Origin: Leishmania infantum JPCM5 | Lineage: Eukaryota; Euglenozoa; Kinetoplastea; Trypanosomatida; Trypanosomatidae | Length of the DNA: 64,000 nt | NCBI RefSeq assembly: GCF_000002875.2 | Contig: NC_009409.2 | Coordinates: 740,627 to 804,626 of the forward strand | Direction of reading: 5' to 3' | Shown here: positions 50,746-61,012 of the stretch, piece by piece | Numbering within the stretch: position 1 is the first letter of the stretch | Layout: the number at the start of each line of letters is the position of its first letter | Notes under the pieces: generated by a model | What the model was told of the DNA's origin: nothing | Database searches by the model: none | Seen by the model: only the letters and a program-made list of their open reading frames with translations | Program-made: the position numbers and the translations under genes

Positions 50746-51705
50746 GATGCTCTGCTAAAGAATGGGAGTAGGAGAGGTTTGCGTTGGTGGGTAAGAGATG
50801 TCGCCACAGCTGCGTTGTTGTTGTTCTCTTGATGCGTGAGAGACGATGCTCAGCGCAGATCCTGTGTGCGTGGTGCGGGACTTAGTGTGTGTGTGTGTGT
50901 TTGTGTATGCGTGTGAAGGGACGGTGGTCAGGAGAAAGAGGACAAGGGACAGAGTGAAAGAAAGTGGAACAAACGGCATAATCACAAGGAACGCGGTTCA
51001 GCGCCTCGTGCAATGAGGCCTCAGCCTCAGTGCGAAGAGAGGGGAAAGGGGGGGGGGCGGGCGGCAACCAGCGAAGGAAAGGGCAGTGGTGTTAGTGTGG
51101 TACGACTGAAAGCCGCGACCGTGCTCTCTGTATGCTATCTCACCTCTACACATCCACGCTCCTGCGCGTTCGCACTCCTTTCCTCTAACGCTATCCTTCT
51201 TCACAAGGCGACGTTGCATCCCATCCATTCTCCTTGCACTTGCCATACACGTCTCCAACACACAAACACACCGAAGTGCACACACAGACAGCGACTCGCA
51301 CATACATACCAATCTATATATAGAGAGAGAGATGTATGGTATGTCTGCGCGAGTCGGAGTTGATTCAGTCCTGCCCTGCACACTCTTCTGTTTTCTCTCT
51401 CGGCCCTCTGCCCTCGTCATTCCGACTCCTGTGGCACGCGTGTACGCCAACGTAAACAAAACGGAGCCAATATCCAAAGGAGAGGCGTAATGGAGGCAGG
51501 GGCGGCGGTGACATGGGTACATCAGGAGGCATAGACATCCCACATGAGACAACATCACTCGACACGACGTACAAAACCAAACAAGAAATAACACATAGAA
51601 TAATGGGGGCGAGAAGTGCACGCCAGAACAGGAAAGTAACAGAGATGCCCAGCCCCTCCTCCGCCACCGCACACACAGCACACCGCGCATACGTCCACAT
51701 CGTTC
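50746..51705. other. Intergenic spacer
   Basis: A 0.96-kb spacer between the eIF3j-like gene and the first ligase copy. TG run at about 50886-50900, a purine-rich plus strand at 51020-51080, and an AT-rich tatata/gagaga stretch near 51316-51331. No credible gene is seen. Confidence 0.7.
50755..50785 (-). promoter_or_regulatory. Probable trans-splice acceptor of the eIF3j-like gene
   Basis: On the minus strand a pyrimidine-rich tract (about 50757-50785) ends in TTTAG, with the AG at 50755-50756. This is ten bases from the start ATG at 50745 and gives a very short 5' UTR. The next AG is three bases further. It fits the kinetoplastid acceptor pattern and fixes the start codon. Confidence 0.6.
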
Positions 51706-52605
51706 CTACTTCGTGGCGAAGAGCTCAGCCATGTGCTTGCCAAGGTGCGCCGGCGAGTCGGAGATGGTCACGCCGGCGGCGCGCAGCGCATCCTTCTTGC
51801 CCTTCGCGGTGCCCATCCCGCCAGAGACGATAGCACCGGCGTGGCCCATGCGGCGGCCCGGCGGCGCAGTCGCCCCGCCGATGAAGGACACGATCGGCTT
51901 CTTGATCGGGCTGTTCTTGATGAAGTCCGCCGCTTCCTCCTCCGCCGTGCCGCCGATCTCGCCAATCAGTATGATGCCCTCCGTCTCGGGGTCGTTCAGG
52001 AACAGCCTCAGGCAGTCCACCATGTTTGTGCCGTTGAACGGGTCGCCGCCAATGCCGACGCACAGCGACTGGCCGAGGCCCTCCGCCGTCGTCTGCGCAA
52101 CCGCCTCGTACGTCAGCGTGCCGCTGCGCGACACAATGCCGATCTTGCCCTTCTGGTGGATGTGACCGGGCATGATGCCGATCTTGCACTCCGCAGGCTT
52201 GATGATGCCTGGGCAGTTGGGGCCGATCAGGCGTGTCTTGTTCTGCGACAGCAGCATCGACTTCACGCGCAGCATGTCCCACTGCGGGATGCCCTCCGTG
52301 ATCACTACAACCAGCGGCAGCTCCGCGTCCAGAGCCTCCTCGATCGACGCAGCGCACGAAGGCGCAGGCACGTACAGCACCGACGCAGTCGCGCCCGTCG
52401 CCTTCACCGCCTCCGCAGCCGTCGCAAACACCGGCACGCCCAGCGCCGTCGTGCCCGCCTTCTTCGGGCTCACACCGCCCACGACCTTGGTGCCGTACGC
52501 CATCGCCTCCTTCGTGTGGAACGTGCCGGCCTTGCCGGTCATGCCCTGGACAATCACCTTCGTGTCCTTGTTGACCCAGCGGCGGATGGCGGAGCGGGCG
52601 AACAT
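51706..52605 (-). CDS. Succinyl-CoA ligase alpha subunit, copy 1
   Basis: 299 residues, ATG at 52605, directly preceded by AAAG and a strong pyrimidine tract. Mitochondrial TCA-cycle enzyme that interconverts succinyl-CoA and succinate with ADP or GDP phosphorylation. In trypanosomatids it also regenerates succinyl-CoA consumed by acetate:succinate CoA-transferase, giving ATP. The short N-terminus [10 protein letters not shown] resembles a trypanosomatid mitochondrial signal. Features: CoA-binding Rossmann part ([11 protein letters not shown]), [17 protein letters not shown], and the phosphohistidine site [10 protein letters not shown] with His255. It needs a beta subunit, not in this window. 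Protein sequence is identical to the copy at 55891-56790; the DNA differs at one base (52258, third codon position). Confidence 0.96.
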   Translation of the reverse strand: MFARSAIRRWVNKDTKVIVQGMTGKAGTFHTKEAMAYGTKVVGGVSPKKAGTTALGVPVFATAAEAVKATGATASVLYVPAPSCAASIEEALDAELPLVVVITEGIPQWDMLRVKSMLLSQNKTRLIGPNCPGIIKPAECKIGIMPGHIHQKGKIGIVSRSGTLTYEAVAQTTAEGLGQSLCVGIGGDPFNGTNMVDCLRLFLNDPETEGIILIGEIGGTAEEEAADFIKNSPIKKPIVSFIGGATAPPGRRMGHAGAIVSGGMGTAKGKKDALRAAGVTISDSPAHLGKHMAELFATK

Positions 52606-55600
52606 CTTTAACGAAAAGAGGCAGAGGGGGAGGCGGGAGGATGCGGTGGTGGAGAGAAAGCGGAGGAAGGAAACGAGGCGGCAGTACCGCAGAGGAGAGA
52701 GAGACGGGTGCAGCACTGTATGTTTGGAAACACGCTCCGAGTGAGGGGTAGGATATCGGCTAAGGGAGATAGAAGGGAAGGGAGTTGAGGGTCTCGGAGT
52801 CGGATATAGTCACTTGGCACTTGTTTGGGTGTGTATTCCCTCTTGTGAGTACATGAGCGGCGACCCCTGACGTTGTTCAGCGAGTGTCAGAGGAAGGTGA
52901 ACGGGAAAAAGGGGGATGGTGGCCTGTCAGCGCTTGTGATTTGGGTGGTGTGCTGTGAATACGGTACTGTAGAAGCGCCGGACGAAGGGAGGAGACACGA
53001 AGCAGGAAAAGAGGCGGGGAGGGCGGAGGGGATGAATAGGGGCTGTTTCGCACACACGCAAGCAATCCGAGAATGCGAGCGAGAGGCTTTGTGACAAGTG
53101 ACAGGTAGAGAAACGCAACGGGGATGGAGAAGAAAGGCGGTGCACTTGACTGCATCAGATAACAACTCACTCAGCAACCCTCCTCTCCCTCCCCCTCCGC
53201 ACCTATTCATTTCTCATAATAACCAAGAAGAGGCACTGTTGCGTCCAGGTGTGTCCATTGAAGCGGCCGTTGATGGAGCCGTGGTGCACGCGGCCGTTCA
53301 CTCGCTTCGCACTCCTCCTCCTGCGCTTGTGACTTTGTGCACTGCTACCACTGTGCTTATGGCGCGCGAGGGGGTGAAGGCGACTTCATTTTGTTGCTGC
53401 TACGATAAAAATGAGAAAGAGTTATCTCTTCGCTTTGATTCAGCAACACCCCCTTCGTCCCCTCCCCTCCCCTCCCCTCCCCCGGTACTTTCCGCTTCTG
53501 CAGCACACTTGAGCCTACACAGACCCGTACGCGCCGGCACACGGAGCATGGGACGAGAAAGATGAAGCCACAAGCCGGATACCTCCTCCACCTGCCACCT
53601 GACTCGCGTAGAGAGAGAGAGAGAGCGGGGTGTGGGGGCGTAGGAAGGGCACGCACACAAATGTGGAAAGGAGGAGGTGGGGAGGGAGGGGGGGCGACGT
53701 CGGAAAGACTTAAGCATCATGGAAGACAAACGAACACAAGGAAACGTGTATTTAGCCGCTTTGATAAAGCGGCCGGCAATGTGCCGTCACCCACCCACAC
53801 ACACACACACCATGCACACGCCCCCTACTTCCAAGCTACATATATCTAAAGGAAAACTTTCGAGAAAAGGGTCGAGGAGGGGGCGAGCATCAACACGCTG
53901 TCGAACGCTGACACACGCACACCGTCACTTCGCGCACACGCATTCACGCACACGCCATCATATCATCATCATAACTAGAACGCACAGACACACACACACG
54001 AACGGAGCGCCAGAAAACGAGTCTTTTGATACAAAAGGAGGACGCCTTGTAGGCGAAGCATAAAAGGCAGTTGCCCACACACACTCACACAGACACCTCC
54101 CCCGACGAGACCGCTGCAGCAGTGCTGCTCGCGCGCCGCCGTGATCCTGTACATTGTCATGGACGCGCACACAGCATGCAGGTGAACGGGCTCAACTGCC
54201 CACAGAGAAGTGTGCGTGCGCGTGGGGAGTGCTTGCTTGGGCACGTACATCTGTGCAATACGCGCCCTGCCGAGAGACCAGCCCTGCCGAATGTGAATAC
54301 GAGAATGCAAAGAGGAACAGAAAGCGGAGGCAGAACGAGAACGGCAGGGGCGGTACGCCGCGTGACACAAAACGGAGGTCGCACTTCTCCGTCCCCCCAC
54401 TGCTCTGACTCCCCTCTTTTCGTTATCCTCCACTTTGCGTGGGCAACGACGTGAGAGGGAGGGAAAGCAAGCTGGTGATCGGCACAAGCAAACACACACA
54501 CACACACACATGCACGTAGGGAGAGATAAACAATACCAACAAGGGCATAGAAACGCTGACGCATACACACCATGCTACCCGTGTCGCAGCGCACACACAG
54601 CCGAACGTACTCTATATGTATATAGATGTGTGTGTGTGTGTGTCAAATCAATATCGTCCCTCTCTCTGCAGAACTATGCATTGTGCATGTGCGCTGAGGT
54701 GTGTATATGAGCGCTCAGGACGTTCGGCATGCCTGCAGCACGTACCCGCCCCTCCCCCCTCCTGCCAGCATAAAAAAAAGATTGGAAACCATTGAGTGAA
54801 TTCCGCTTCACCACTTCCACCTGCATTAACATTTCACGCACCCTTGTTATCAACACGTCTTTCACCCACTTCCACCCCGCGTGAGTGCATCAATGGAGAG
54901 AGTGTGACGGCACTTGGAGTATGTGCATGCAGTGAGTCAGCAATAGGCGGTTATAGACGCACGATGCTGCGCAAAAATCGTTCCCTGATGCAGATAAATG
55001 GACATTCCACTGGCACGCACGCACAGCCGCAGACGCGGAGGAAGAGGAAGACACACGCACACAGGGTTGGAAAGCCTCGAAAGGAAGTGCGTGCATAAAA
55101 AGAGCAGTGAGAAAGGAACACGAAGACTCTTAGAGCCAGATGAGCGTCCTGTCATCCCACCAACGAGGCGGAGGGCGGGAAAGGGCAGGGAGCCACCGAC
55201 ACAGGAGGCTGGGAGCATGATGAGGGTGAGATCCAGTTGATGCATCACAGAGTCCCTTCTCGTTCATGAGCCCTCCGGAGAGCGGCGCAAGAAAAAGGGA
55301 GGGGGGGCGTGGGGCAGAGGAAGGAAAACGAGTTGGCCTCCAAGATAAGGCAACGCACCCGAAAGAGACGAGACAGTTGCTCGTGAGCCGCACCCCTACT
55401 TGCATCTCCTCTATCCCTCACTCGCACCATCACCGTCCGGTATCCAATGCCCCCTTCCTCCGTCGCCGGGGACCAACTCCCGCACTACCTCTGCCCCAAC
55501 CCGCGCTCGAGAACAGTCACACTGAGCCCCGCTCCCCGGATCATGCCGCCTGACAAACGCGCGTGTGTCTCGTTCCGCCTGCGCAGCTGTGTGCCGCTGT

Positions 55601-55890
55601 TAACTCGCTTCCTCTCGCCTTCGCCCTCTCCTGCGGCTACACACGCGCTTCTCGTGCTTTTACCCCACTTCTCCGCTCCATCTCTGTAAACGCGCACAGA
55701 GACACATACACACACGATCAAGTCTTCAGCGACGCAGCACACACCAAACGGCCCTGTGGGAGAGGAAGACGTGGCGACTGCATTCCATTGGAGCGTATGC
55801 CCAGAACAATCTACCCAGCGGCCCCCAGCGTCCTTAATCAGTGATAAGCACTTCGAAGCTCCTGAACGGGCATCAGCAGTGGCACGATTC
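52606..55890. other. Long spacer between the two ligase genes (3.3 kb)
   Basis: The longest gene-free stretch in the window. It contains a CTCCC pentamer array at about 53460-53483, (AC)n runs at about 53798-53810 and 54491-54510, a GT run at about 54628-54643, and otherwise unique sequence. ORFs of up to ~200 codons have Cys/Val/His-type low-complexity translations. It does not resemble the spacer beyond either ligase copy. Confidence 0.7.
53460..53483. repeat. CTCCC pentanucleotide array
   Basis: About five tandem CTCCC units on the plus strand (GGGAG in the transcript), within the spacer between the ligase copies. Confidence 0.85.
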
Positions 55891-56790
55891 CTACTTCGTG
55901 GCGAAGAGCTCAGCCATGTGCTTGCCAAGGTGCGCCGGCGAGTCGGAGATGGTCACGCCGGCGGCGCGCAGCGCATCCTTCTTGCCCTTCGCGGTGCCCA
56001 TCCCGCCAGAGACGATAGCACCGGCGTGGCCCATGCGGCGGCCCGGCGGCGCAGTCGCCCCGCCGATGAAGGACACGATCGGCTTCTTGATCGGGCTGTT
56101 CTTGATGAAGTCCGCCGCTTCCTCCTCCGCCGTGCCGCCGATCTCGCCAATCAGTATGATGCCCTCCGTCTCGGGGTCGTTCAGGAACAGCCTCAGGCAG
56201 TCCACCATGTTTGTGCCGTTGAACGGGTCGCCGCCAATGCCGACGCACAGCGACTGGCCGAGGCCCTCCGCCGTCGTCTGCGCAACCGCCTCGTACGTCA
56301 GCGTGCCGCTGCGCGACACAATGCCGATCTTGCCCTTCTGGTGGATGTGACCGGGCATGATGCCGATCTTGCACTCCGCAGGCTTGATGATGCCTGGGCA
56401 GTTGGGGCCGATCAGGCGTGTCTTGTTCTGCGACAGCAGCATTGACTTCACGCGCAGCATGTCCCACTGCGGGATGCCCTCCGTGATCACTACAACCAGC
56501 GGCAGCTCCGCGTCCAGAGCCTCCTCGATCGACGCAGCGCACGAAGGCGCAGGCACGTACAGCACCGACGCAGTCGCGCCCGTCGCCTTCACCGCCTCCG
56601 CAGCCGTCGCAAACACCGGCACGCCCAGCGCCGTCGTGCCCGCCTTCTTCGGGCTCACACCGCCCACGACCTTGGTGCCGTACGCCATCGCCTCCTTCGT
56701 GTGGAACGTGCCGGCCTTGCCGGTCATGCCCTGGACAATCACCTTCGTGTCCTTGTTGACCCAGCGGCGGATGGCGGAGCGGGCGAACAT
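55891..56790 (-). CDS. Succinyl-CoA ligase alpha subunit, copy 2
   Basis: 299 residues, identical in protein sequence to the copy at 51706-52605, with the same CoA-binding and His255 motifs. The single DNA difference is T at 56443 where copy 1 has C, turning a Ser codon TCG into TCA. Sequence identity ends within a few bases of the start and stop codons, so the two genes have different 5' and 3' flanks and could be regulated differently. The ATG follows CCAAG and a pyrimidine-rich leader (about 56800-56830). Near-perfect identity confined to the coding region points to recent gene conversion or a recent copy event. Confidence 0.96.
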   Translation of the reverse strand: MFARSAIRRWVNKDTKVIVQGMTGKAGTFHTKEAMAYGTKVVGGVSPKKAGTTALGVPVFATAAEAVKATGATASVLYVPAPSCAASIEEALDAELPLVVVITEGIPQWDMLRVKSMLLSQNKTRLIGPNCPGIIKPAECKIGIMPGHIHQKGKIGIVSRSGTLTYEAVAQTTAEGLGQSLCVGIGGDPFNGTNMVDCLRLFLNDPETEGIILIGEIGGTAEEEAADFIKNSPIKKPIVSFIGGATAPPGRRMGHAGAIVSGGMGTAKGKKDALRAAGVTISDSPAHLGKHMAELFATK

Positions 56791-58088
56791 CTTGGATTAG
56801 GCAGTGATGGAAAGCGAAAAGAAAATTTGTGAAAAGCGCGTTGGCAGTGTATTTGACGAACGAGAAGCTCACAAATCGGAAAATGAATCCTGCTCAGTGA
56901 TGGGTTCATATGTGAGAACGATAGTGCACCGGCATCAATGTTTTGAGGAGGAGGAGGCAGAGGTCGGGCAGGAGATGCGTGATGGCCATCGCGGACGGGA
57001 ACGCACGAGAGAAGGGGGAAGGCTCGAAGCGGCTTGCTGCGCAGAAGACTCGTAGCCAGAGCTGCTGAAGCACGAAATGTGCAGAGATCGGGTATTCCCT
57101 CAGCGGCAGAGACCCCTTTTTTCTTTGCGTGTTCGCGTCACTCGCTCGCATACACATACGTGTGCACAAAAAGCGCGTGCTCCTTCTTGCGGCTTGCTCG
57201 CCTGGTCGCTCTCGTATGCGTGCTGTCTGCTGGTCGGATCTCGAATGAGGCACTGTCGCAGAAAGCGCTGCAGTACAAGGAAACGGACAACGAAAAAAAA
57301 AGAGGGGTGGGGAGGGAAACGCCAGAAAGGCAACTATAGCATGCAAAGAAAAAGAACACCGTGTGAGATACAGCACAACGCAAAGGCGCAGACAGCAGAA
57401 ATACGTATTGAAACATCCCCATTCTGCCATCAAACATGAATCCAACTACGTTCAACGCCCCGGGTCTGCCACAGGGCCCCTCCCCCTCGCATCGCGCGGT
57501 GCGGAGCAGCCGTAGACACGCGCGCCACAGCAACGCGCCGGCCCGGTCATCTCAGCACGGCCCCCGCCTCAAAGGCAACGCACCCGCCCGCATCCCAGGT
57601 CGCCTCGCAGCCGCCCCAGCCATGCTGGTTGCCACGTGGTGCATATCCCTCGCGGGGCGCCTGAGCCGCCCCGCACCACTAAGCAGCGAGGGCCGGGTGG
57701 GATACGTCCCAGCCACGTCGGCACACTCTGCCCATCATATGGATGGCGCACGCGTGTGCAGTGCTGCAGGTCGCTCCGGTGCAACGCCGTCCACCGTCGG
57801 ACCGCCGACGTGAGTGGCGCTGAGTCTCTCCGACTCCCCAACGTCGCAGGCGCTTGGCCCTCTCACCACGAGAAGGGGCTGTGCATTGGCCGGAATAGGG
57901 GAGGGGAGGGGCTGCCCGGCTTCGCCACGCACCGAGTGGGGAGAGGGGGTGGGTGCACAGAGCCCTGAGAGACGACTCACTGAGGTGTCCCAAGTCATGA
58001 AGACAGCTGAAGAAAGCACACAAACACACACGCACAAAAGCATTGCAATGCGATATTGAGAGGCAAAAGCATGCGCGATTTAATGCCT
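56791..58088. other. Intergenic spacer containing repeat copy B
   Basis: A 1.3-kb spacer. It holds the 5' signals of ligase copy 2, repeat copy B (57466-57967) and the short remaining 3' flank of the BRO1 gene (57968-58088). Outside the repeat no gene is seen. Confidence 0.75.
57466..57967 (+). repeat. Dispersed repeat copy B (502 bp), SIDER2-like retroposon candidate
   Basis: Plus-strand match to the minus strand of copy A (12161-12662): 502 bp, 4 mismatches, no gaps. Relative to the local transcription unit it lies in the opposite orientation from copy A. It sits in the presumed 3' UTR of the BRO1-domain gene. ORFs inside both copies are shared only because the DNA is shared. No flanking target-site duplication or A-rich tail is evident. 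Confidence 0.6.
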
Positions 58089-59303
58089 TCACTGAGCGTT
58101 GCGTGAGAGCAATGCAACGGTGCATGCACTGGGGGATGCCTCTAGCCGGAACGGAAGCGAGATGTCGGGGCGCATCGCGAGCGGCTGTGGAGGCGGCAAC
58201 GACGCTTTTGTCGCATCGGGCTTGGCTCGATAAACCAGTGAGTTTATTTTGTTGAGACGCTCCGTGTTGTTCCGGACGGTTGTGCTGCACAGTCCGACAA
58301 AGCGGGTGCCGTTGAAGGGAAGTTTCAGCTTGCCATTTTGAGACTTGGTGAAATAGTCTTCTACAATCCTCGCGTGCTCTACTCCCTGGCTTAGAAGGGT
58401 GATTCCAGCTCCCGGGTTGTTGTTAAAGAGATGAGAGGCTGCATGCTGAAATGCGAGCGCATGAAAGATGTCGCGCTTCACGACAGCCAGTGTTGAAATC
58501 TCCACAAAGGTCTCGTTGCGAGTGTTTATGGTGCGAGCATTCGTGCACACAGTCTCGTACATGAGAAAGAGCTGGTGGCTGAGGCGGGCAGTGGTTTCTG
58601 TGCTCTCCTTGGGATCAGCGTTGAACGCCTTCGACACGCCGATTTCCTGGGCTTGGGATAGTGCCAAGCTTTCAAGGAAAACAGCCATGTCCTTGTCCAC
58701 ATCGAGAGGAACTGATACCTGCGCGACACCAATCTCGTGCTTCTTCATATTGTCAACGATGTCGGCGCAAAAGTGAAAGTAGGCAGACGCCTTGATGAGG
58801 GCGCGGTAAGCGTCCTTTTCGAGGAAAGAGAGCGTTCCTACTGTCACTCTCACGCAAAGCAAGTATTGAGCAATGTTCATGAGAATGGCACCAACGTTGT
58901 AGTACACCCCGAGAAGTTCGTATCGATAGTCGTCAAAAGCCATCTCCTGTTTGTCCGTAAGCGACGAGCTCCAGTGGTAGTACTGGAGGCTGGCAAACCT
59001 TGGCGTTTTTGAAACAGCATTGGCAAGAGAGACAGTATACGCATCAACAAGATCAACAAGATCCTTCACGTACTTCTCGCATCCCGCACTAGTGCTCAGT
59101 TTGTCATCTACTGAATTCCCTTTCCGACTCAGGTGCTTTCGAAAATCTTCGAAAAAGTCGATGCAAGCATCACGCTTTTTGTCAATGTCCTTCTTTTCGG
59201 CGGATGACAGATCCACTTCGACTTGCGAGTTGACGCCGGGCTTCTCCGTTTGGCGCACCGGAATGATGGGGAGCGCGTACTTGAGCGCATCGTTGTTGAA
59301 CAT
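58089..59303 (-). CDS. BRO1-domain protein
   Basis: 404 residues from the ATG at 59303; the open frame continues 36 codons upstream, but a pyrimidine tract and an AG acceptor lie only 10 bases before this ATG. The sequence has the long helical layout of BRO1 domains: IDFFEDFRKHL, LQYYHWSSSLT, FDDYRYELLGVYYNVGAILMNIAQ (the region that contacts ESCRT-III in ALIX/Bro1), KASAYFHFCADIVDNM, LESLALSQAQEIGVSKA and FQHAASHL. The FDDYRYELLGVYYNVGA match to the family's FExxxVLFNIGA pattern is the strongest evidence. It ends soon after the domain, lacking the V domain and Pro-rich tail of ALIX. Likely role: endosomal sorting or signalling. GC content is lower than in genes to the left. Confidence 0.85.
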   Translation of the reverse strand: MFNNDALKYALPIIPVRQTEKPGVNSQVEVDLSSAEKKDIDKKRDACIDFFEDFRKHLSRKGNSVDDKLSTSAGCEKYVKDLVDLVDAYTVSLANAVSKTPRFASLQYYHWSSSLTDKQEMAFDDYRYELLGVYYNVGAILMNIAQYLLCVRVTVGTLSFLEKDAYRALIKASAYFHFCADIVDNMKKHEIGVAQVSVPLDVDKDMAVFLESLALSQAQEIGVSKAFNADPKESTETTARLSHQLFLMYETVCTNARTINTRNETFVEISTLAVVKRDIFHALAFQHAASHLFNNNPGAGITLLSQGVEHARIVEDYFTKSQNGKLKLPFNGTRFVGLCSTTVRNNTERLNKINSLVYRAKPDATKASLPPPQPLAMRPDISLPFRLEASPSACTVALLSRNAQ

Positions 59304-59797
59304 GTCAAGTTCCTGATAGTGAGGAAAGATGATGATGGGGAAGGTATGCCTAAGCTTGGAACGAGGGAAAGGGGAAACCGCCAACTGAAACGCATATTTT
59401 CCCAGCCGCACAGAACGTTCGAAGAAGAAAATAGAAAAGTATCAGTCAAGCCGTTTTTCGCAGATGGAAGAGAGTTACTTGAAGAGCCAAAATCTTCGAC
59501 GAAACCTCGGGTAAGAGCTGCAGTCAAAAAGAGAGAGAGCCCTAGAGACTGTTGTGCGATACATCTTGTCGGACTTTGCGTAGCTTTGGTGCAACACGCA
59601 AAAACGCTGGTCAGGTAGAAAGATGCTATCGAAAGTGATAGCCTACTTTCGCTTTTTCTTAAACGGAGACGTGCTCTCATGCGCAGCATGTGAGTGCCTG
59701 GATAGGGCAAAAAGCGTCAAACAAAAGTAGCAGCGGGCGTGCCTTCAACCAGCAGAAACTGTAATCCTCCTTTTCAACAAAAAAAAATGCTGCATTT
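59304..59797. other. Short intergenic spacer
   Basis: A 0.49-kb spacer without CA/TG tracts and with lower GC than spacers further left. An A9 run at 59779-59787 (T run in RNA) lies near the stop of the next gene. No gene is seen. Confidence 0.75.
59313..59345 (-). promoter_or_regulatory. Probable trans-splice acceptor of the BRO1-domain gene
   Basis: On the minus strand a pyrimidine-rich stretch (about 59318-59345) ends in CAG at 59313-59315. The start ATG at 59303 lies ten bases downstream. Splicing here removes the upstream in-frame codons and fixes the start. Confidence 0.6.
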
Positions 59798-60553
59798 CTA
59801 CTCATCTAGAACGCGCCAACATTCGTCCAGCAACTCAGTGAGATCATTGAGGGAGCTGCCCGGTGTTTCCACGACTACGTTACCATTTGCTATCACTCGA
59901 GTAGGAGCAGGTCTTTTTAGCTCACTCGACGCCTTTGATGGTGCTCGCTCTTTTCTGGAGGCTGCGACGAGAGCAATCAGCTCTCCACACCGGAGAGACA
60001 TGAATTCGGTGCGCGCGCTAGACTCGTAGTTGAGCAGAGCACTTCGAGCCGATGCTTCTTCTTTCTCTATGATCTGTATGTTCCATATATTGCGTAAAAG
60101 GCGAAAACTCTTCGCCGCTCTGTTCACCCTGCCTTCCAGTTTGGCCAGCTTCGAAAAGAGTGCCTCCGTTTTGTCTGAGGAGCTTTCGAGTGCTTGAAGG
60201 CCCTCTTCCAAAATAGCGTTTCCACACAAGACCGAGCTCGTGAGTTTGTCAAAGCACTCCTGCGCGTCAGCTCCTTTTTCCGTCTGAGACGATGTCGCGC
60301 GTTGCTGTGGAGAATTTTGCACGCCTTGAGATACCGTGGCGGGACTTTTTTGTGCGCCGGTACTCACACGGGTCGACCTGCTGGTCTGTACAGCGCCATT
60401 TGCTCGCACCACCGCAGCAGTCAGCAAAGGTGGGGGGCTGTTAATAATGGAAGACTGGGAGAAAATACTTGCGTAATCGTCGCGTATGCCAATAGACCTG
60501 AGTGTTCGGTCGATTTCACTTATGGTGGCAGAAATGTGTTGATCGACATCCAT
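59798..60553 (-). CDS. Unknown protein with central coiled coil
   Basis: 251 residues from the ATG at 60553; five further codons upstream begin only with TTG. No family recognised. The first ~45 residues are amphipathic (ISATISEIDRTLRSIGIRDD), then a Ser/Gln/Thr-rich low-complexity stretch to ~100. A helical core of ~100 residues follows (CFDKLTSSVLCGNAILEEGL, LFSKLAKLEGRVNRAAKSF, IIEKEEASARSALLNYESS), likely coiled coil. The C-terminus ends LNDLTELLDECWRVLDE. Third codon positions are less GC-rich than in genes left of 57 kb. The composition resembles small cytoskeletal or complex-subunit proteins, but nothing more can be claimed. Confidence 0.75.
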   Translation of the reverse strand: MDVDQHISATISEIDRTLRSIGIRDDYASIFSQSSIINSPPPLLTAAVVRANGAVQTSRSTRVSTGAQKSPATVSQGVQNSPQQRATSSQTEKGADAQECFDKLTSSVLCGNAILEEGLQALESSSDKTEALFSKLAKLEGRVNRAAKSFRLLRNIWNIQIIEKEEASARSALLNYESSARTEFMSLRCGELIALVAASRKERAPSKASSELKRPAPTRVIANGNVVVETPGSSLNDLTELLDECWRVLDE

Positions 60554-61012
60554 TTTAATCACCTTCAAAGAAAAAGAGCTTTATCAGCGACGAATTGCCT
60601 CGTTTCAGAAGAGTAGAAGAGACGGCTAAGTTAAGGCACATGTTGATTGTTAATACAGAAGCAAAATTCTCATCAGTGAGGTACAGAAACTCCTCTTACT
60701 TTTTTTCTTTGCTGCATACAGCTAGCGAAAAGAAATACTCCTTTCCTGAAAACTAGGGGATACTGCAAGTAGAGCACCCTTCGCGTACAACCACTAGGGC
60801 CCTTTTTCATTTGAGAAAAGAGAGACCAAGCACGACTCAAAGCACTGCCTTTCTGTCATTTTTTATCTCCGTTTCATGTGGGAGACTTAACTCCTCAAAG
60901 GATAAACACAAACAAACAAACACACACACACACAATGTATAAAATTTATTATATATATTGCCGCGGCCGCTTTTGCCGCCAAGCCGCCATAACACTTTCG
61001 GCGCCGAAGAAA
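60554..61012. other. AT-rich intergenic spacer
   Basis: A 0.46-kb spacer, markedly AT-rich for this genome. An almost pure A/T run at about 60936-60959 is directly followed by GC-rich sequence at 60960-60968. CA repeats lie at 60917-60933. No gene is seen. Confidence 0.75.

Noticed and set aside
51733..52611. Plus-strand ORF of 292 codons, repeated at 55756-56445
   Set aside because: It appears twice only because the ligase coding DNA is duplicated; it is the antisense frame of that gene.
57436..57968. ORFs of 110-125 codons shared by the two 502-bp repeats
   Set aside because: Open frames occur in several directions within the repeat, have no domain and are shared because the DNA is shared.
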